64,000 bases of DNA from a methanogenic archaeon ISO4-H5. Lineage in GTDB: Archaea > Thermoplasmatota > Thermoplasmata > Methanomassiliicoccales > Methanomethylophilaceae. Shown here piece after piece: positions 34,515 through 43,283 of this stretch (positions within the stretch are counted from its first letter, which is position 1; each line of letters begins with the position of its first letter). Below the pieces are notes generated by a model, which searched no databases, had not been told where the DNA came from, and was given only the letters and a program-made list of their open reading frames with translations. The DNA lies in assembly GCA_001560915.1 (NCBI GenBank), contig CP014214.1, forward strand, positions 558,001 through 622,000, in the 5' to 3' direction. The translations under genes were made by a program, and so were the position numbers.

Positions 34515-35861
34515 TCAGATGAATCCTGCCATATAGATCGGCAAAACGGTGATTCCCGGTTCATACCTGAGATTCAGGGTGCAAATGATATACACCTCTT
34601 TTACGAGGGCTCCGTATTTCCGGACGAATCTGTCGAGGGATTTATGAGGCTTGATATGCCTCGATTTGACCTCCACCGGAACCACGTTCCTGCCGTCCGC
34701 ATAGATGAAATCGATTTCCTGCAAACGGTTCGATTCCTCTGTCTTGAACATGCAGAAATCCAATCTGCGGCCTGTGGAGACCAGAATCTGCGCAGCCATG
34801 TTCTCGAAAAGCATACCTTGGTTCATCGACAGGTTCCCGCGCAGAATCGATTGGTATAGCATATCGCGGTCTCCGATGTTGTTCTCCAGCATCATGGTCA
34901 GAAGCAGGCCCGTGTCCACCAGATAGAGTTTCAGATTCCTCCTGTCCTCATATTGGGAGATAGCGGGATCAGGGTTGGCACAGTTGTAGCACGGATTTAC
35001 CATCCCGGAACCGCATAACCAGGCGATGCGTTTGGTATAACGGTTGCTCTTGGTGCCTTTCTTGACAATATTGGGGGAGAATTTCTTACTCACTCTGTTC
35101 AGCATGGGGGGGATGCTGCAGAACAGATCATAGAGTATCCCGTCATCCTCTCTCCAGATGTCGTTACGGTAGAGGTCGAGAATCATCCTCTTCGCTTTCT
35201 CCACCTCGGAGAAATCGTTAGTCTCTATGAAAGCGGCCACGGATTGCGGCATACCGCCCGTTATCATATAGATACGGAAGTTTTCCATCAGGGCCGAGTG
35301 AAGTGAATCGTCCAAGGGACTCTTATTCACGAACGAATCCCTGACCATCTCCATGAGCATCTCCTTTCCAGAGGCCCACATGAATTCCTCGAAATCCATA
35401 GGGTTCATGGAGACGGACCTTACTTCCGAAGGTAGGGTCATCCTCGTCTTCATTTTCAGGGTTATCAGGGAACCTGTCTCGACGATCGGATATTTTCCGT
35501 ATTGGACAAGATACTTCACGAGCTGATGGGCACGCGGGAATTCCCGGACTTCATCGAAAATAACAAGGCTTTCGTGCTCGTACAATCTGACATTGAAATA
35601 ACCGGACAGCAGCAGGAAAAGACGGTCGGGATCGTCAGAATGGTTGCTGAACAGTTCCTTCACGGTGTTGCTGGCCTTCATGAAATCTATGAGGAGGTAT
35701 GATCTGAATTCGTTCTTTGCAAATTGTTCCACCACGGTACTCTTGCCGACACGTCTGACACCTTCGATGAGCAACGCAGTCTTGTCGGAATCATTGTTCT
35801 TCCATTCCAGGAGACTGCTGTAGATTTTCCTTTTGAATATGGTCTTGTCGGAATCAATCAT
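34515..35861 (-). CDS. AAA ATPase with DUF4143 C-terminal domain
   Basis: 448 residues. The N-terminal AAA_14 domain has Walker A in IEGVRRVGKSTVVEQF and Walker B in LVIFDEVREFPRAHQLV. The C-terminal DUF4143 half carries the endonuclease-like pattern QEIDFIYADGRNVVPVEVKS (D...E-x-K). This family is abundant in archaea and gut bacteria; its role is unclear, and many copies act in accessory or defence-type regions. A TATA-like TTTAAATA lies about 25-30 bp before the start on the minus strand. Direct repeats lie upstream. Confidence 0.88.
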   Translation of the reverse strand: MIDSDKTIFKRKIYSSLLEWKNNDSDKTALLIEGVRRVGKSTVVEQFAKNEFRSYLLIDFMKASNTVKELFSNHSDDPDRLFLLLSGYFNVRLYEHESLVIFDEVREFPRAHQLVKYLVQYGKYPIVETGSLITLKMKTRMTLPSEVRSVSMNPMDFEEFMWASGKEMLMEMVRDSFVNKSPLDDSLHSALMENFRIYMITGGMPQSVAAFIETNDFSEVEKAKRMILDLYRNDIWREDDGILYDLFCSIPPMLNRVSKKFSPNIVKKGTKSNRYTKRIAWLCGSGMVNPCYNCANPDPAISQYEDRRNLKLYLVDTGLLLTMMLENNIGDRDMLYQSILRGNLSMNQGMLFENMAAQILVSTGRRLDFCMFKTEESNRLQEIDFIYADGRNVVPVEVKSRHIKPHKSLDRFVRKYGALVKEVYIICTLNLRYEPGITVLPIYMAGFI

Positions 35862-35897
35862 TATTTACTGTACTATATAAATAGTATTTAAAACACA

Positions 35898-35984
35898 CTA
35901 CCTATGCAATTTATGAAATACCTCATTTTGATACCTATGCAATTCGTGATAATGAACATTCTGATACCTATGCAATTTGTGAAG
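35898..35984. repeat. Three direct repeats with 33-bp period
   Basis: CCTATGCAAT starts at 35901, 35934 and 35967 within an 18-bp consensus TACCTATGCAATTTRTGA. The three copies, exactly 33 bp apart (about three helical turns), lie between the divergent ATPase and Sel1 genes. This suggests regulator-binding sites for one or both. Confidence 0.7.
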
Positions 35985-36079
35985 AGATGCAGTCAACTAG
36001 CATCTCACGATCTTTCTGCGAAGCTGTTTTGGTGACAGTTCCGCAGTTATCCTTATCCCCATTACTGTGATACCCTATT

Positions 36080-37153
36080 ATGCACTTGAGCAATCGCGAC
36101 CGTTACGAGAGACTCTGTAGCAATATGGCGCATGTAGGCACCAGTAACACATCCCCTCTGAGAAAGGCCGCTGATTCAGGAGACCCCGATGCCTGTTTTC
36201 TTTACGGAGTACACCTTTACGTTTATACCGAAGATCCCCGCCCTGCCGAACGGTACATTCAGGCTGCGAAGGATGCGGGATGCGAACCGGCTCAGTGCAC
36301 ATTATCCCAGATAAATGAGCGCTGGGTCAACTGCGGGAGGGTCGATGAGTATGAGTCACTGGTCAGGGAACGTACCGGTTTCAAGGGTAAGCGCGTGAAA
36401 GACAGGCTCCGTGAGTTTTTCGAACCAATGGCAGAAACCGCCGAAGATCTGGTTGCGCTGGCACATCTCTACCTCTGCGAATGTTACGGAAAACCCAACT
36501 ATAAGAAAGCTGACGAATACCTCAGGAAAGCCTCAGATATGGGGTCGTCCGAAGCGACCTATATTTACGCGATCCGCATGAGGGAGGCAGACATCCACAT
36601 GGGGTTCTCGCCGTTAAGGGGAGAATCGAACAGATTGCTGCGGAGGTCTGCAGAAGCAGGTTTCATACCTGCAGCTATCGATTATCTGAGGTTCGTCCAC
36701 GACAGGGACGAGAAGGTCAACAAAAGGATGCTCAGACTACTGAAGGATTCCGGCAATCCCCATTATGAGGAGTTGAAATTCCTGGTGGAGAACGATTTCT
36801 GGACGGAGGATCGCGAACCCTGCAAGGAACTGGCCGACAAGGGATGTCTGGCACTGTGCAATGATGCAGCTACCCTGCTGATGCCCAACGATGAATACGA
36901 CATCCCCGAGGGGATGGAAGACGAGGTTGTGCATTATCTCCGTTTGGGTGCCCTCGGAGGTCAGTCCGACTGTGCGCTGACATACTCCATCGTGGCAAAC
37001 AGGGGAATACTGTTCGATATGGATGCATGCGATGTCATGCTCTGGTTCGTCGCCAGCCATGCCAAGAAAGAAAACCGTCTCTATCTCAGGCGTGTCATTC
37101 GGAATCTCCCCGAGGTTCCTTTCGATATTCCGGAGAGTCTGTATTCATTCTGA
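36080..37153 (+). CDS. Sel1/TPR-like repeat protein
   Basis: 357 residues made of Sel1-type helical repeats (PLRKAADSGDPDACFLYGVH, YKKADEYLRKASDMGSSEAT, LLRRSAEAGFIPAAIDYLRF). No signal peptide or enzymatic domain. Such proteins serve as adaptors. Divergent from the AAA/DUF4143 gene across the 33-bp repeats. Start ATG 36080; ATG 36125 is possible. Confidence 0.75.
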   Translation: MHLSNRDRYERLCSNMAHVGTSNTSPLRKAADSGDPDACFLYGVHLYVYTEDPRPAERYIQAAKDAGCEPAQCTLSQINERWVNCGRVDEYESLVRERTGFKGKRVKDRLREFFEPMAETAEDLVALAHLYLCECYGKPNYKKADEYLRKASDMGSSEATYIYAIRMREADIHMGFSPLRGESNRLLRRSAEAGFIPAAIDYLRFVHDRDEKVNKRMLRLLKDSGNPHYEELKFLVENDFWTEDREPCKELADKGCLALCNDAATLLMPNDEYDIPEGMEDEVVHYLRLGALGGQSDCALTYSIVANRGILFDMDACDVMLWFVASHAKKENRLYLRRVIRNLPEVPFDIPESLYSF

Positions 37154-37368
37154 GAGTGAGATAGCATATCGAAGTGCAGAATCGGGATGAATCTGTAAAA
37201 CGTTCAGTATGGATCTAACGACCCTTTTTCGCTAACAAATCCTATATCGCAGAAACGGCATGTTATGATGAAAGTACAGAGATGCCGGATACCGTACTTA
37301 CCCTGACGGCTTGTTAAGGTGAATTGACAATCCTTTGTGTTAAATAGCGATTGACCGATACCGAATGG

Positions 37369-38472
37369 ATGCAAGCCTTTTTCATACATTTCTTCGAGAA
37401 ATCGGTTGAATCGGAGTATGCCATCAACAGCATCAGGTCAAGCCTGAAAGCTGTAGACATGGATGAGTTCCATTTCTCCTCCACTTGTAATTGTTCGGAG
37501 GAATCCTGGAAGAGGAAATCTGCGTCAGAGATCGAATCCTCTGATTTCGTGGTGTTCCTTTACTCTGCCACCAGCAATGCGAAACCTGAAAAATTTACGA
37601 ATGTCAAGTATGAACTGAATGAGGCTTTCAGGTGTAAAAAGGTCGTTTTCATGGTTCTTCTGAATCCGGAAGAGCAAGAATACAAACAGTATGTGGGGAG
37701 CAACGGGAAAAACATTCCCAACGTTGGTGTATTCGAAGGCACTGAAGGGAAGGTCGTCGTTACGGATATCGACGGTTTGGTCCGTTATCTGTCGTCCGCC
37801 AAAACAAATCAAACCTCGATTATACCTCCGTCCTGCAAGGACATCGATTGTTGTGTCAAGGAAATCGAATCCGATTACGGAATCATTCCGAAGACCGATT
37901 CTTCTGTATTCTACAATTCTATGCAGGTTCATCTGGCCGTCAAACAGAAGATCCTCGAAAGCATGATCAACTCCTCAAACATCAATCCTGATTCGCTGGC
38001 AATCCAGTATGAGGCGATGTTCAATTCAATCGAAAATCTGGATGAAAGACGTCAGACGAACAATACCGTCTACACAACCATCAATACCGCTTTGATAGCC
38101 CTGGTGGCAGCATCGCTGTCAATCATAATGTCAAGCATAGACAGTCTCGCAGGAGTGACCTTGGCAGTCGCGATGTTCATCATGATCCCTCTTATCGGGA
38201 GACAGATATGCAACTCCTGGGCAAATTCTCTCAATAGGTATAAGAATCTGAGATCTGGCAAATTCAAGACCTTGGAAATAATCGAATCCCTCCTCCCGCT
38301 GAATCTAAATAAAGCAGAATGGGAGGTACTCAAATCCAAGAATTATGTGACCGCTTCCGAGGATGCCAAATTACCGTATCAGATGAAAAGGGTCTACGAA
38401 GGTCTGGTAGTCGTCGGAATCGTTTTGGTAGCACTTTCGATACTGAGCATTACTGGGCTAATCAGTTACTGA
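37369..38472 (+). CDS. TIR-like domain fused to a RipA-type membrane domain
   Basis: 367 residues. Residues 1 to about 135 form a TIR-like flavodoxin fold (FFIHFFEKSVESEYAINSIR, EIESSDFVVFLYSATSNAKP, NVKYELNEAFRCKKVVFMVL), with the E of YELNEA as the candidate NAD-cleaving glutamate. Residues about 200-340 match the RipA-like / SLATT-related membrane domain: a pre-helix (AIQYEAMFNSIENLDERRQT), two membrane segments, then NSLNRYKNLRSGKFKTLEII and LPLNLNKAEWEVL. A third membrane segment lies at the C terminus. TIR-membrane fusions are typical abortive-infection effectors. ATG 37369 follows a TATA-like TTAAATA by about 25 bp; TTG 37351 is in frame. Next gene starts 45 bp downstream. Confidence 0.7.
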   Translation: MQAFFIHFFEKSVESEYAINSIRSSLKAVDMDEFHFSSTCNCSEESWKRKSASEIESSDFVVFLYSATSNAKPEKFTNVKYELNEAFRCKKVVFMVLLNPEEQEYKQYVGSNGKNIPNVGVFEGTEGKVVVTDIDGLVRYLSSAKTNQTSIIPPSCKDIDCCVKEIESDYGIIPKTDSSVFYNSMQVHLAVKQKILESMINSSNINPDSLAIQYEAMFNSIENLDERRQTNNTVYTTINTALIALVAASLSIIMSSIDSLAGVTLAVAMFIMIPLIGRQICNSWANSLNRYKNLRSGKFKTLEIIESLLPLNLNKAEWEVLKSKNYVTASEDAKLPYQMKRVYEGLVVVGIVLVALSILSITGLISY

Positions 38473-38517
38473 TTTGTGTGCATAACATATTTTAAAACAA
38501 ACCGTCATCCGTCGGTG

Positions 38518-39621
38518 ATGGAAGCCGACGGCCCTGACTCTGTAACGGATGCGATAGAGGTCTCCGGTAAACTGGGTCCTGATCAGTTCCCTTACACGCA
38601 GTTCCCGAAGATTTTAGTGAAGGGGGAGGTCGAGTTCATCGGCCTCAGGGTCCGGGACGTCGATCTCACCGGTATTACCGGAAATGTGAAGTTCACCGAC
38701 TGCAGCATCGACGGATTGAAAGTAACGGATGACGGAAAGGCTCACCCAGGTTTTATCATCGACAGCTGTTCTGTCACCGGTCTCAAACTCAATGCCAACT
38801 TCTCCGGCAAGGTGTCCATCCTTCGGACACGCCTCGGAGGAATGTCGGTTTTTCAATGTTCCAGATTCACCGATCTGGAGATCAAGGAGACCAATTGCGA
38901 GTACGTAAATGCAACGGAAATGCATGCCGATTGCATCGACCTGGCACTTTCAAGATTCGTTCAGTTATTCGATATGAACAACAGTTCTTTCGGCACACTG
39001 AATCTCGAGGACACAATCGTCCTGGAGACGTTCAGACTGCCCGCTTACGAGAAGAACAGGTCGATTCCCAGTTTGATCCTGAACGGTATTACTCTGAACG
39101 GCAAGATGATTCTCGAGATCCCCGGAGATTCCCGTTTCGAGAGGGAATTGATCTCCACTATGTACAGAATCAACAATTCATCCGGGATGGCTGCACTGAG
39201 GGCGATTCTGGAAAGCAACAGGAAGTTCTCCGCAGCCGATACCGAATTCATATATCAGAAGCGCAAGGAGGCGGATAAGGATGACACCGGATTCGAGACC
39301 AACGACTTTAGGAGGGCCATGAACCGCCTGTCGTACGTGTTCAGCGGTAACGGTATGAGACCTACATTCACATTGGGGTGGATGGTCGTAGTGATGCTAT
39401 TCTTTGCTGCCGTTTATTCCGTGCTGGGTATTTCGTTATCTACCGATGTAACAGGGAACGGAATCCTGAATTCCATCTATCTCTCAATTATTTCGTTCTT
39501 CATCTGTAACATATTCAGCATAGGCGGAACGGGAATGATACTCACTGCGGTCGAAGGCATAATTGGAATACTGATGATGCTGTTCTTCACAGTGATTCTT
39601 ACAAGGAAGCTTATACGCTGA
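38518..39621 (+). CDS. Pentapeptide-like beta-helix with C-terminal channel-like membrane domain
   Basis: 367 residues. The N-terminal half is a right-handed beta-helix-like repeat (VEFIGLRVRDVDLTGITGNV, LEIKETNCEYVNATEMHADC, FGTLNLEDTIVLETFRLPAY). A linker follows, then two membrane helices (about 287-305 and 342-364) with a re-entrant-like segment (ILNSIYLSIISFFICNIFSI) between them, the shape of a 2TM ion channel. Start ATG 38518 follows a TATA-like TTTTAAAA by about 25 bp; GTG 38476 is in frame. It lies just after the TIR-like membrane gene on the same strand and may be its partner. Ion selectivity cannot be inferred; no GYG motif. Confidence 0.65.
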   Translation: MEADGPDSVTDAIEVSGKLGPDQFPYTQFPKILVKGEVEFIGLRVRDVDLTGITGNVKFTDCSIDGLKVTDDGKAHPGFIIDSCSVTGLKLNANFSGKVSILRTRLGGMSVFQCSRFTDLEIKETNCEYVNATEMHADCIDLALSRFVQLFDMNNSSFGTLNLEDTIVLETFRLPAYEKNRSIPSLILNGITLNGKMILEIPGDSRFERELISTMYRINNSSGMAALRAILESNRKFSAADTEFIYQKRKEADKDDTGFETNDFRRAMNRLSYVFSGNGMRPTFTLGWMVVVMLFFAAVYSVLGISLSTDVTGNGILNSIYLSIISFFICNIFSIGGTGMILTAVEGIIGILMMLFFTVILTRKLIR

Positions 39622-39623
39622 GT

Positions 39624-40223
39624 TCAGAGATAGCGTACGCGGTCATCCGATCTGGTATGTACGGCGGGTTTTTCTTCCGATGGATATCCAAGTGCCAGGA
39701 TGGCCACAATGTGTTCCTCGATGCCCAATGATTCCCTCAGCTTATCCTCCGCATAGAGATGGTCTCCCACCCACAGCGATGCGATTCCGTTCTCCTCGGC
39801 TTCCAGAGCCATGTTCTCGATACATGCACCGATGGATAGGTAGTCGACCAGCTGCCGGTCGGTAAGATTCTTGTTGAGGTTCTTCACGTTGCGGTAGGGT
39901 TTGCGGTCGATGTATCCGATGAGAATGCAGACCGGGACAGTTTTCAGAATCTTCATCGTTTTGAGTGCGGAGCGAAGGTCTTCCGCATATTCTTCGTCAT
40001 TAACACTATCCAATTCGTTCTCGATTGCATTCGCCATCGCGTCTATTGCCATAGTCATCTTTTCACGGCGGACTACCGTAATCATCCATGGCTGACGGTT
40101 CTTGGATGAGGGTGCGATAAGGCCTGCACTGATAATCGATTCCAAGATTTCTTCAGATATAGGTTCTGAACGGAAACTGCGGGTGCTGTGTCTCCCAAAG
40201 ATATTCTCGGATTTCGGCCTCAT
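39624..40223 (-). CDS. Nitroreductase-family oxidoreductase
   Basis: 199 residues. Nitroreductase fold: RHSTRSFRSEPISEEILESI with the FMN-phosphate-binding Arg and Ser, APSSKNRQPWMITVV, and a C-terminal GIASLWVGDHLYAED and ILALGYPSEEKP. These flavoenzymes use NAD(P)H to reduce quinones, nitro compounds or other substrates; the physiological one is unknown. Tail-to-tail with the channel-like gene, with 2 bases between stops. Core-type GC content returns here. Confidence 0.9.
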   Translation of the reverse strand: MRPKSENIFGRHSTRSFRSEPISEEILESIISAGLIAPSSKNRQPWMITVVRREKMTMAIDAMANAIENELDSVNDEEYAEDLRSALKTMKILKTVPVCILIGYIDRKPYRNVKNLNKNLTDRQLVDYLSIGACIENMALEAEENGIASLWVGDHLYAEDKLRESLGIEEHIVAILALGYPSEEKPAVHTRSDDRVRYL

Positions 40224-40374
40224 TAGTATTAGATGGCATGGTTTACTAAAAAGGATTGTTAAGCGTCATTGGTAGAATGGAGAAACACTGTAGGCAAGCA
40301 CCGGGTCGTCATTCATTCGCCAACCTTTATTATCCGTGTCCCCATCGCGCACGCATATACAGGATCAGATTCCC

Positions 40375-43011
40375 ATGACCGCAATCGGAGAATGCACCAA
40401 GATCATCAAGACCCCCGAAGGCGAACTCACAGTCTTCAGCCTCAGGGAGCTGGAGAAGAAAGGCATCGTCAAAGATCTGAAGAAAGTCCCCTACAGCATC
40501 AGGATCCTCATCGAGGGCGTCCTCAGGCAGAGGGGAGAGACCATCAACGACCAGGACGTTATCAACGTGGCATCCTGGTCCCCCAAGGGCAACGACGCCG
40601 ATATCCCCTGGATCCCCGCCAGGATCTTACTCCAAGACCTCACCGGCGGAGCCGTCGTAACCGATCTCGCCTCCATGAGGGAGGCCGTCGCCAAAGTCGG
40701 CAAAGACCCGGAAGCCATCAATCCCATCATCCCGGTCAACCTGGTCATCGACCATTCCATCCAAACGGACTGTTCGGGAACCGACGATGCTATGGACAAG
40801 AACGAGCAGATCGACTTCTCCAGGAACAAGGAGAGGTACGCGCTCTTCAAGTGGGCTCAAAAGTCCTTTAAGAACTTCGTCGCCGTTCCTCCCTGGAACG
40901 GAATCTGCCACCAGGTCAACATTGAATTCCTTTCCCCCCTTGTCCACGTGAGGGAAGTCGACGGAAAGAAAATAGCATACCCAGACTCCTGTTTCGGAAC
41001 CGATTCCCATACCACTCAGATCGACGGTCTCGGAGTCGCCGGATGGGGAGTCGGAGGAATCGAGGCGGAGGCGGTCATGGTCGGACAGCCTTCCTACATG
41101 AGCTTACCCGATGTGATCGGATTCAAGCTCACCGGCAAGCTCAAGCCCGGAGTCACCGCCACCGATCTGGTCCTCACCGTCGTCCAAATGCTCAGGCAGA
41201 AAGGAGTCGTCGGCAAATTCGTTGAGTTCTTCGGCCCCGGATACCAGTCGCTGGATGTTAGCGACAGGAGCACCATCGCCAACATGGGTCCCGAGTACGG
41301 AGCGACCATGGGATTCATGCCCGTGGACCAGAAGACCCTGGATTATCTCCGCCTGACAAACCGCGATGAGGATCACATCAAGACCATCGAGATCTACGAG
41401 AAGGAGCAGATGCTTTGGTATGATCCCGACAACATCCCCGAGTACACCGACACTTTGGAATTGGATCTCGGCGACGTGGAGCCCTGCACCGCAGGCCACA
41501 AGCGTCCCCAGGACAGGATCCTCCTGAAGGACATGAAGTCCTCCTTCGCCTCCACCCTGGAGGCACTGGGTTACAAGACCCAGCGCACCCCTTCCAGGGA
41601 GAAGATGGGAGACGGTTCGGTCGCCATCGCATCGATCACCAGCTGTACCAACACCGCCAACCCCAGCGTGATGATTGCCGCCGGACTCGTTGCTAAGAAG
41701 GCTTACGAGCTGGGTATCAAGCCCCCTGCGTTCGTCAAGACTTCTCTCGCACCAGGATCCAAAGCGGTCACCGACTACCTTACCAAATCCGGACTCCAGA
41801 AGTATCTGGATGCCGAAGGCTTCCAGAACTGCGGTTACGGATGCATGACCTGCATCGGCAACTCCGGTCCTCTCTCCGATTCCGTTTCCAAGGAGATCAC
41901 CGACAACGACTACGCGGTAGCTTCCGCCGTCTCCTCCAACAGGAACTTCGAGGGAAGGGTCCACCCCCTCGTCAAGGCTAACTACCTCATGTCGCCTCCC
42001 CTCGTGGTGTGCTTCGCGCTCGCCGGCAGGATCGACATCGACATGACCCAGGAGCCTATCGCAGAGAAGGACGGTAAGAAGATTTACCTCAAGGATATCT
42101 GGCCCGAGGACTCCGAGATCAAAGAGGTCATGGATAAATACGTCACCCGCGAGGCATTCGCCGCCGGTTACGACGGAATCTTCAAGGGCTCAGACAGGTG
42201 GAACTCCATCGAGTGCAGCGACACCGCCCTCTTCGGCTGGGACGACAAGTCCACCTACATCAGGAACCCTCCTTACTTCGAGCACCTGATGGATGCTCCT
42301 GAGATCGTCAGCATCCGCAAGGCCCGCTGCCTTGCGAAATTGGGTGACTCAATCACCACCGACCACATCTCCCCCGCCGGAGCGTTCGGCGAGAACTCCT
42401 CCGCAGGGAAGTACCTTATCTCCCTCGGAGTGCAGAAGAAGGACTTCAACTCCTACGGAAGCAGGAGGGCCAACCACGAGATCATGGCGAGGGGAACCTT
42501 CGCCAATGTGAGGTTAAGGAACCAGATCGCCCCCGGCACCGAGGGAGGATTCTCCAAGTACATCCCCGACGGCTCCGTGGACTTCATCTACGAAACTTCT
42601 CGTAAGTATGAGAGCGACGGAACTCCCCTGATAGTCCTCGCAGGCAAGGACTACGGTATGGGTTCCTCCAGGGACTGGGCCGCCAAAGGACCTCTCCTCC
42701 TGGGAGTGAAAGCCGTCATCGCACAATCGTTCGAGAGGATCCACAGGTCCAACCTCGTGGGCATGGGAATCGTCCCGCTGCAGTACATGGACGGGCAGAC
42801 CACCGAGAGTCTGGGTCTTGAAGGAAACGAGACCTTCGACATCGACCTCAGCGACCTCTCGCCCAAGAAGAAGGTCCACGTCGTTGCCACCAATCCCCAG
42901 GGTCTCAAGACGGAATTTGACGCTATCTGCAGGGCCGACGTTCCCATCGAGATCCAGTACATCGCCAACGGCGGTGTGCTGCCCTTCGTCCTTCGTAGGA
43001 TGATTCAGTAA
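40375..43011 (+). CDS. acnA: Aconitate hydratase
   Basis: 878 residues, the AcnA/IRP-type length. The three [4Fe-4S] cysteines are in ITSCTNTANPSVMIAAGL and GYGCMTCIGNSGPLSDS; the C-terminal swivel domain carries KDYGMGSSRDWAAKGPLLLG. It converts citrate to isocitrate, in a methanogen serving 2-oxoglutarate and glutamate synthesis through the partial oxidative TCA branch. Start ATG 40375 (MTAIGECTKI) matches family N termini; GTG 40336 is in frame but would add an atypical extension. A G/C-rich hairpin terminator follows. Confidence 0.95.
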   Translation: MTAIGECTKIIKTPEGELTVFSLRELEKKGIVKDLKKVPYSIRILIEGVLRQRGETINDQDVINVASWSPKGNDADIPWIPARILLQDLTGGAVVTDLASMREAVAKVGKDPEAINPIIPVNLVIDHSIQTDCSGTDDAMDKNEQIDFSRNKERYALFKWAQKSFKNFVAVPPWNGICHQVNIEFLSPLVHVREVDGKKIAYPDSCFGTDSHTTQIDGLGVAGWGVGGIEAEAVMVGQPSYMSLPDVIGFKLTGKLKPGVTATDLVLTVVQMLRQKGVVGKFVEFFGPGYQSLDVSDRSTIANMGPEYGATMGFMPVDQKTLDYLRLTNRDEDHIKTIEIYEKEQMLWYDPDNIPEYTDTLELDLGDVEPCTAGHKRPQDRILLKDMKSSFASTLEALGYKTQRTPSREKMGDGSVAIASITSCTNTANPSVMIAAGLVAKKAYELGIKPPAFVKTSLAPGSKAVTDYLTKSGLQKYLDAEGFQNCGYGCMTCIGNSGPLSDSVSKEITDNDYAVASAVSSNRNFEGRVHPLVKANYLMSPPLVVCFALAGRIDIDMTQEPIAEKDGKKIYLKDIWPEDSEIKEVMDKYVTREAFAAGYDGIFKGSDRWNSIECSDTALFGWDDKSTYIRNPPYFEHLMDAPEIVSIRKARCLAKLGDSITTDHISPAGAFGENSSAGKYLISLGVQKKDFNSYGSRRANHEIMARGTFANVRLRNQIAPGTEGGFSKYIPDGSVDFIYETSRKYESDGTPLIVLAGKDYGMGSSRDWAAKGPLLLGVKAVIAQSFERIHRSNLVGMGIVPLQYMDGQTTESLGLEGNETFDIDLSDLSPKKKVHVVATNPQGLKTEFDAICRADVPIEIQYIANGGVLPFVLRRMIQ

Positions 43012-43022
43012 AACCATCATTC

Positions 43023-43042
43023 CGGCCCCCGCAAGGGGGCCG
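43023..43042 (+). terminator. acnA terminator hairpin
   Basis: CGGCCCCC - GCAA - GGGGGCCG, a perfect 8-bp stem with a GNRA-type loop, 12 bp after the stop and followed by a pyrimidine-rich stretch. Confidence 0.75.
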
Positions 43043-43283
43043 ATCCCCCTTCTTTGTTACAATTAAGGTTAACAGCGAATAGGAATCCCTATGTATCCCA
43101 TTTCATTCGACTTTACGTAATCTGGGGTTTGTTGCGAAAATACATGTTGGATGTATGCGGAAACATAATCGTTTTTTTAATAGGGGTTAATTCTTCTTTT
43201 TAACGGACCTTATTTTGTCTACATTCGGTCTACATTACAGTTTTATATCCAAATTCAGACGAAATCTAGTTTGGTGTAATTCC

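Noticed and set aside
35898-35984. Possible CRISPR array
   Set aside because: Only three copies, the repeat is about 18 bp with about 15-bp spacers, and no cas genes are near. Operator sites fit better.
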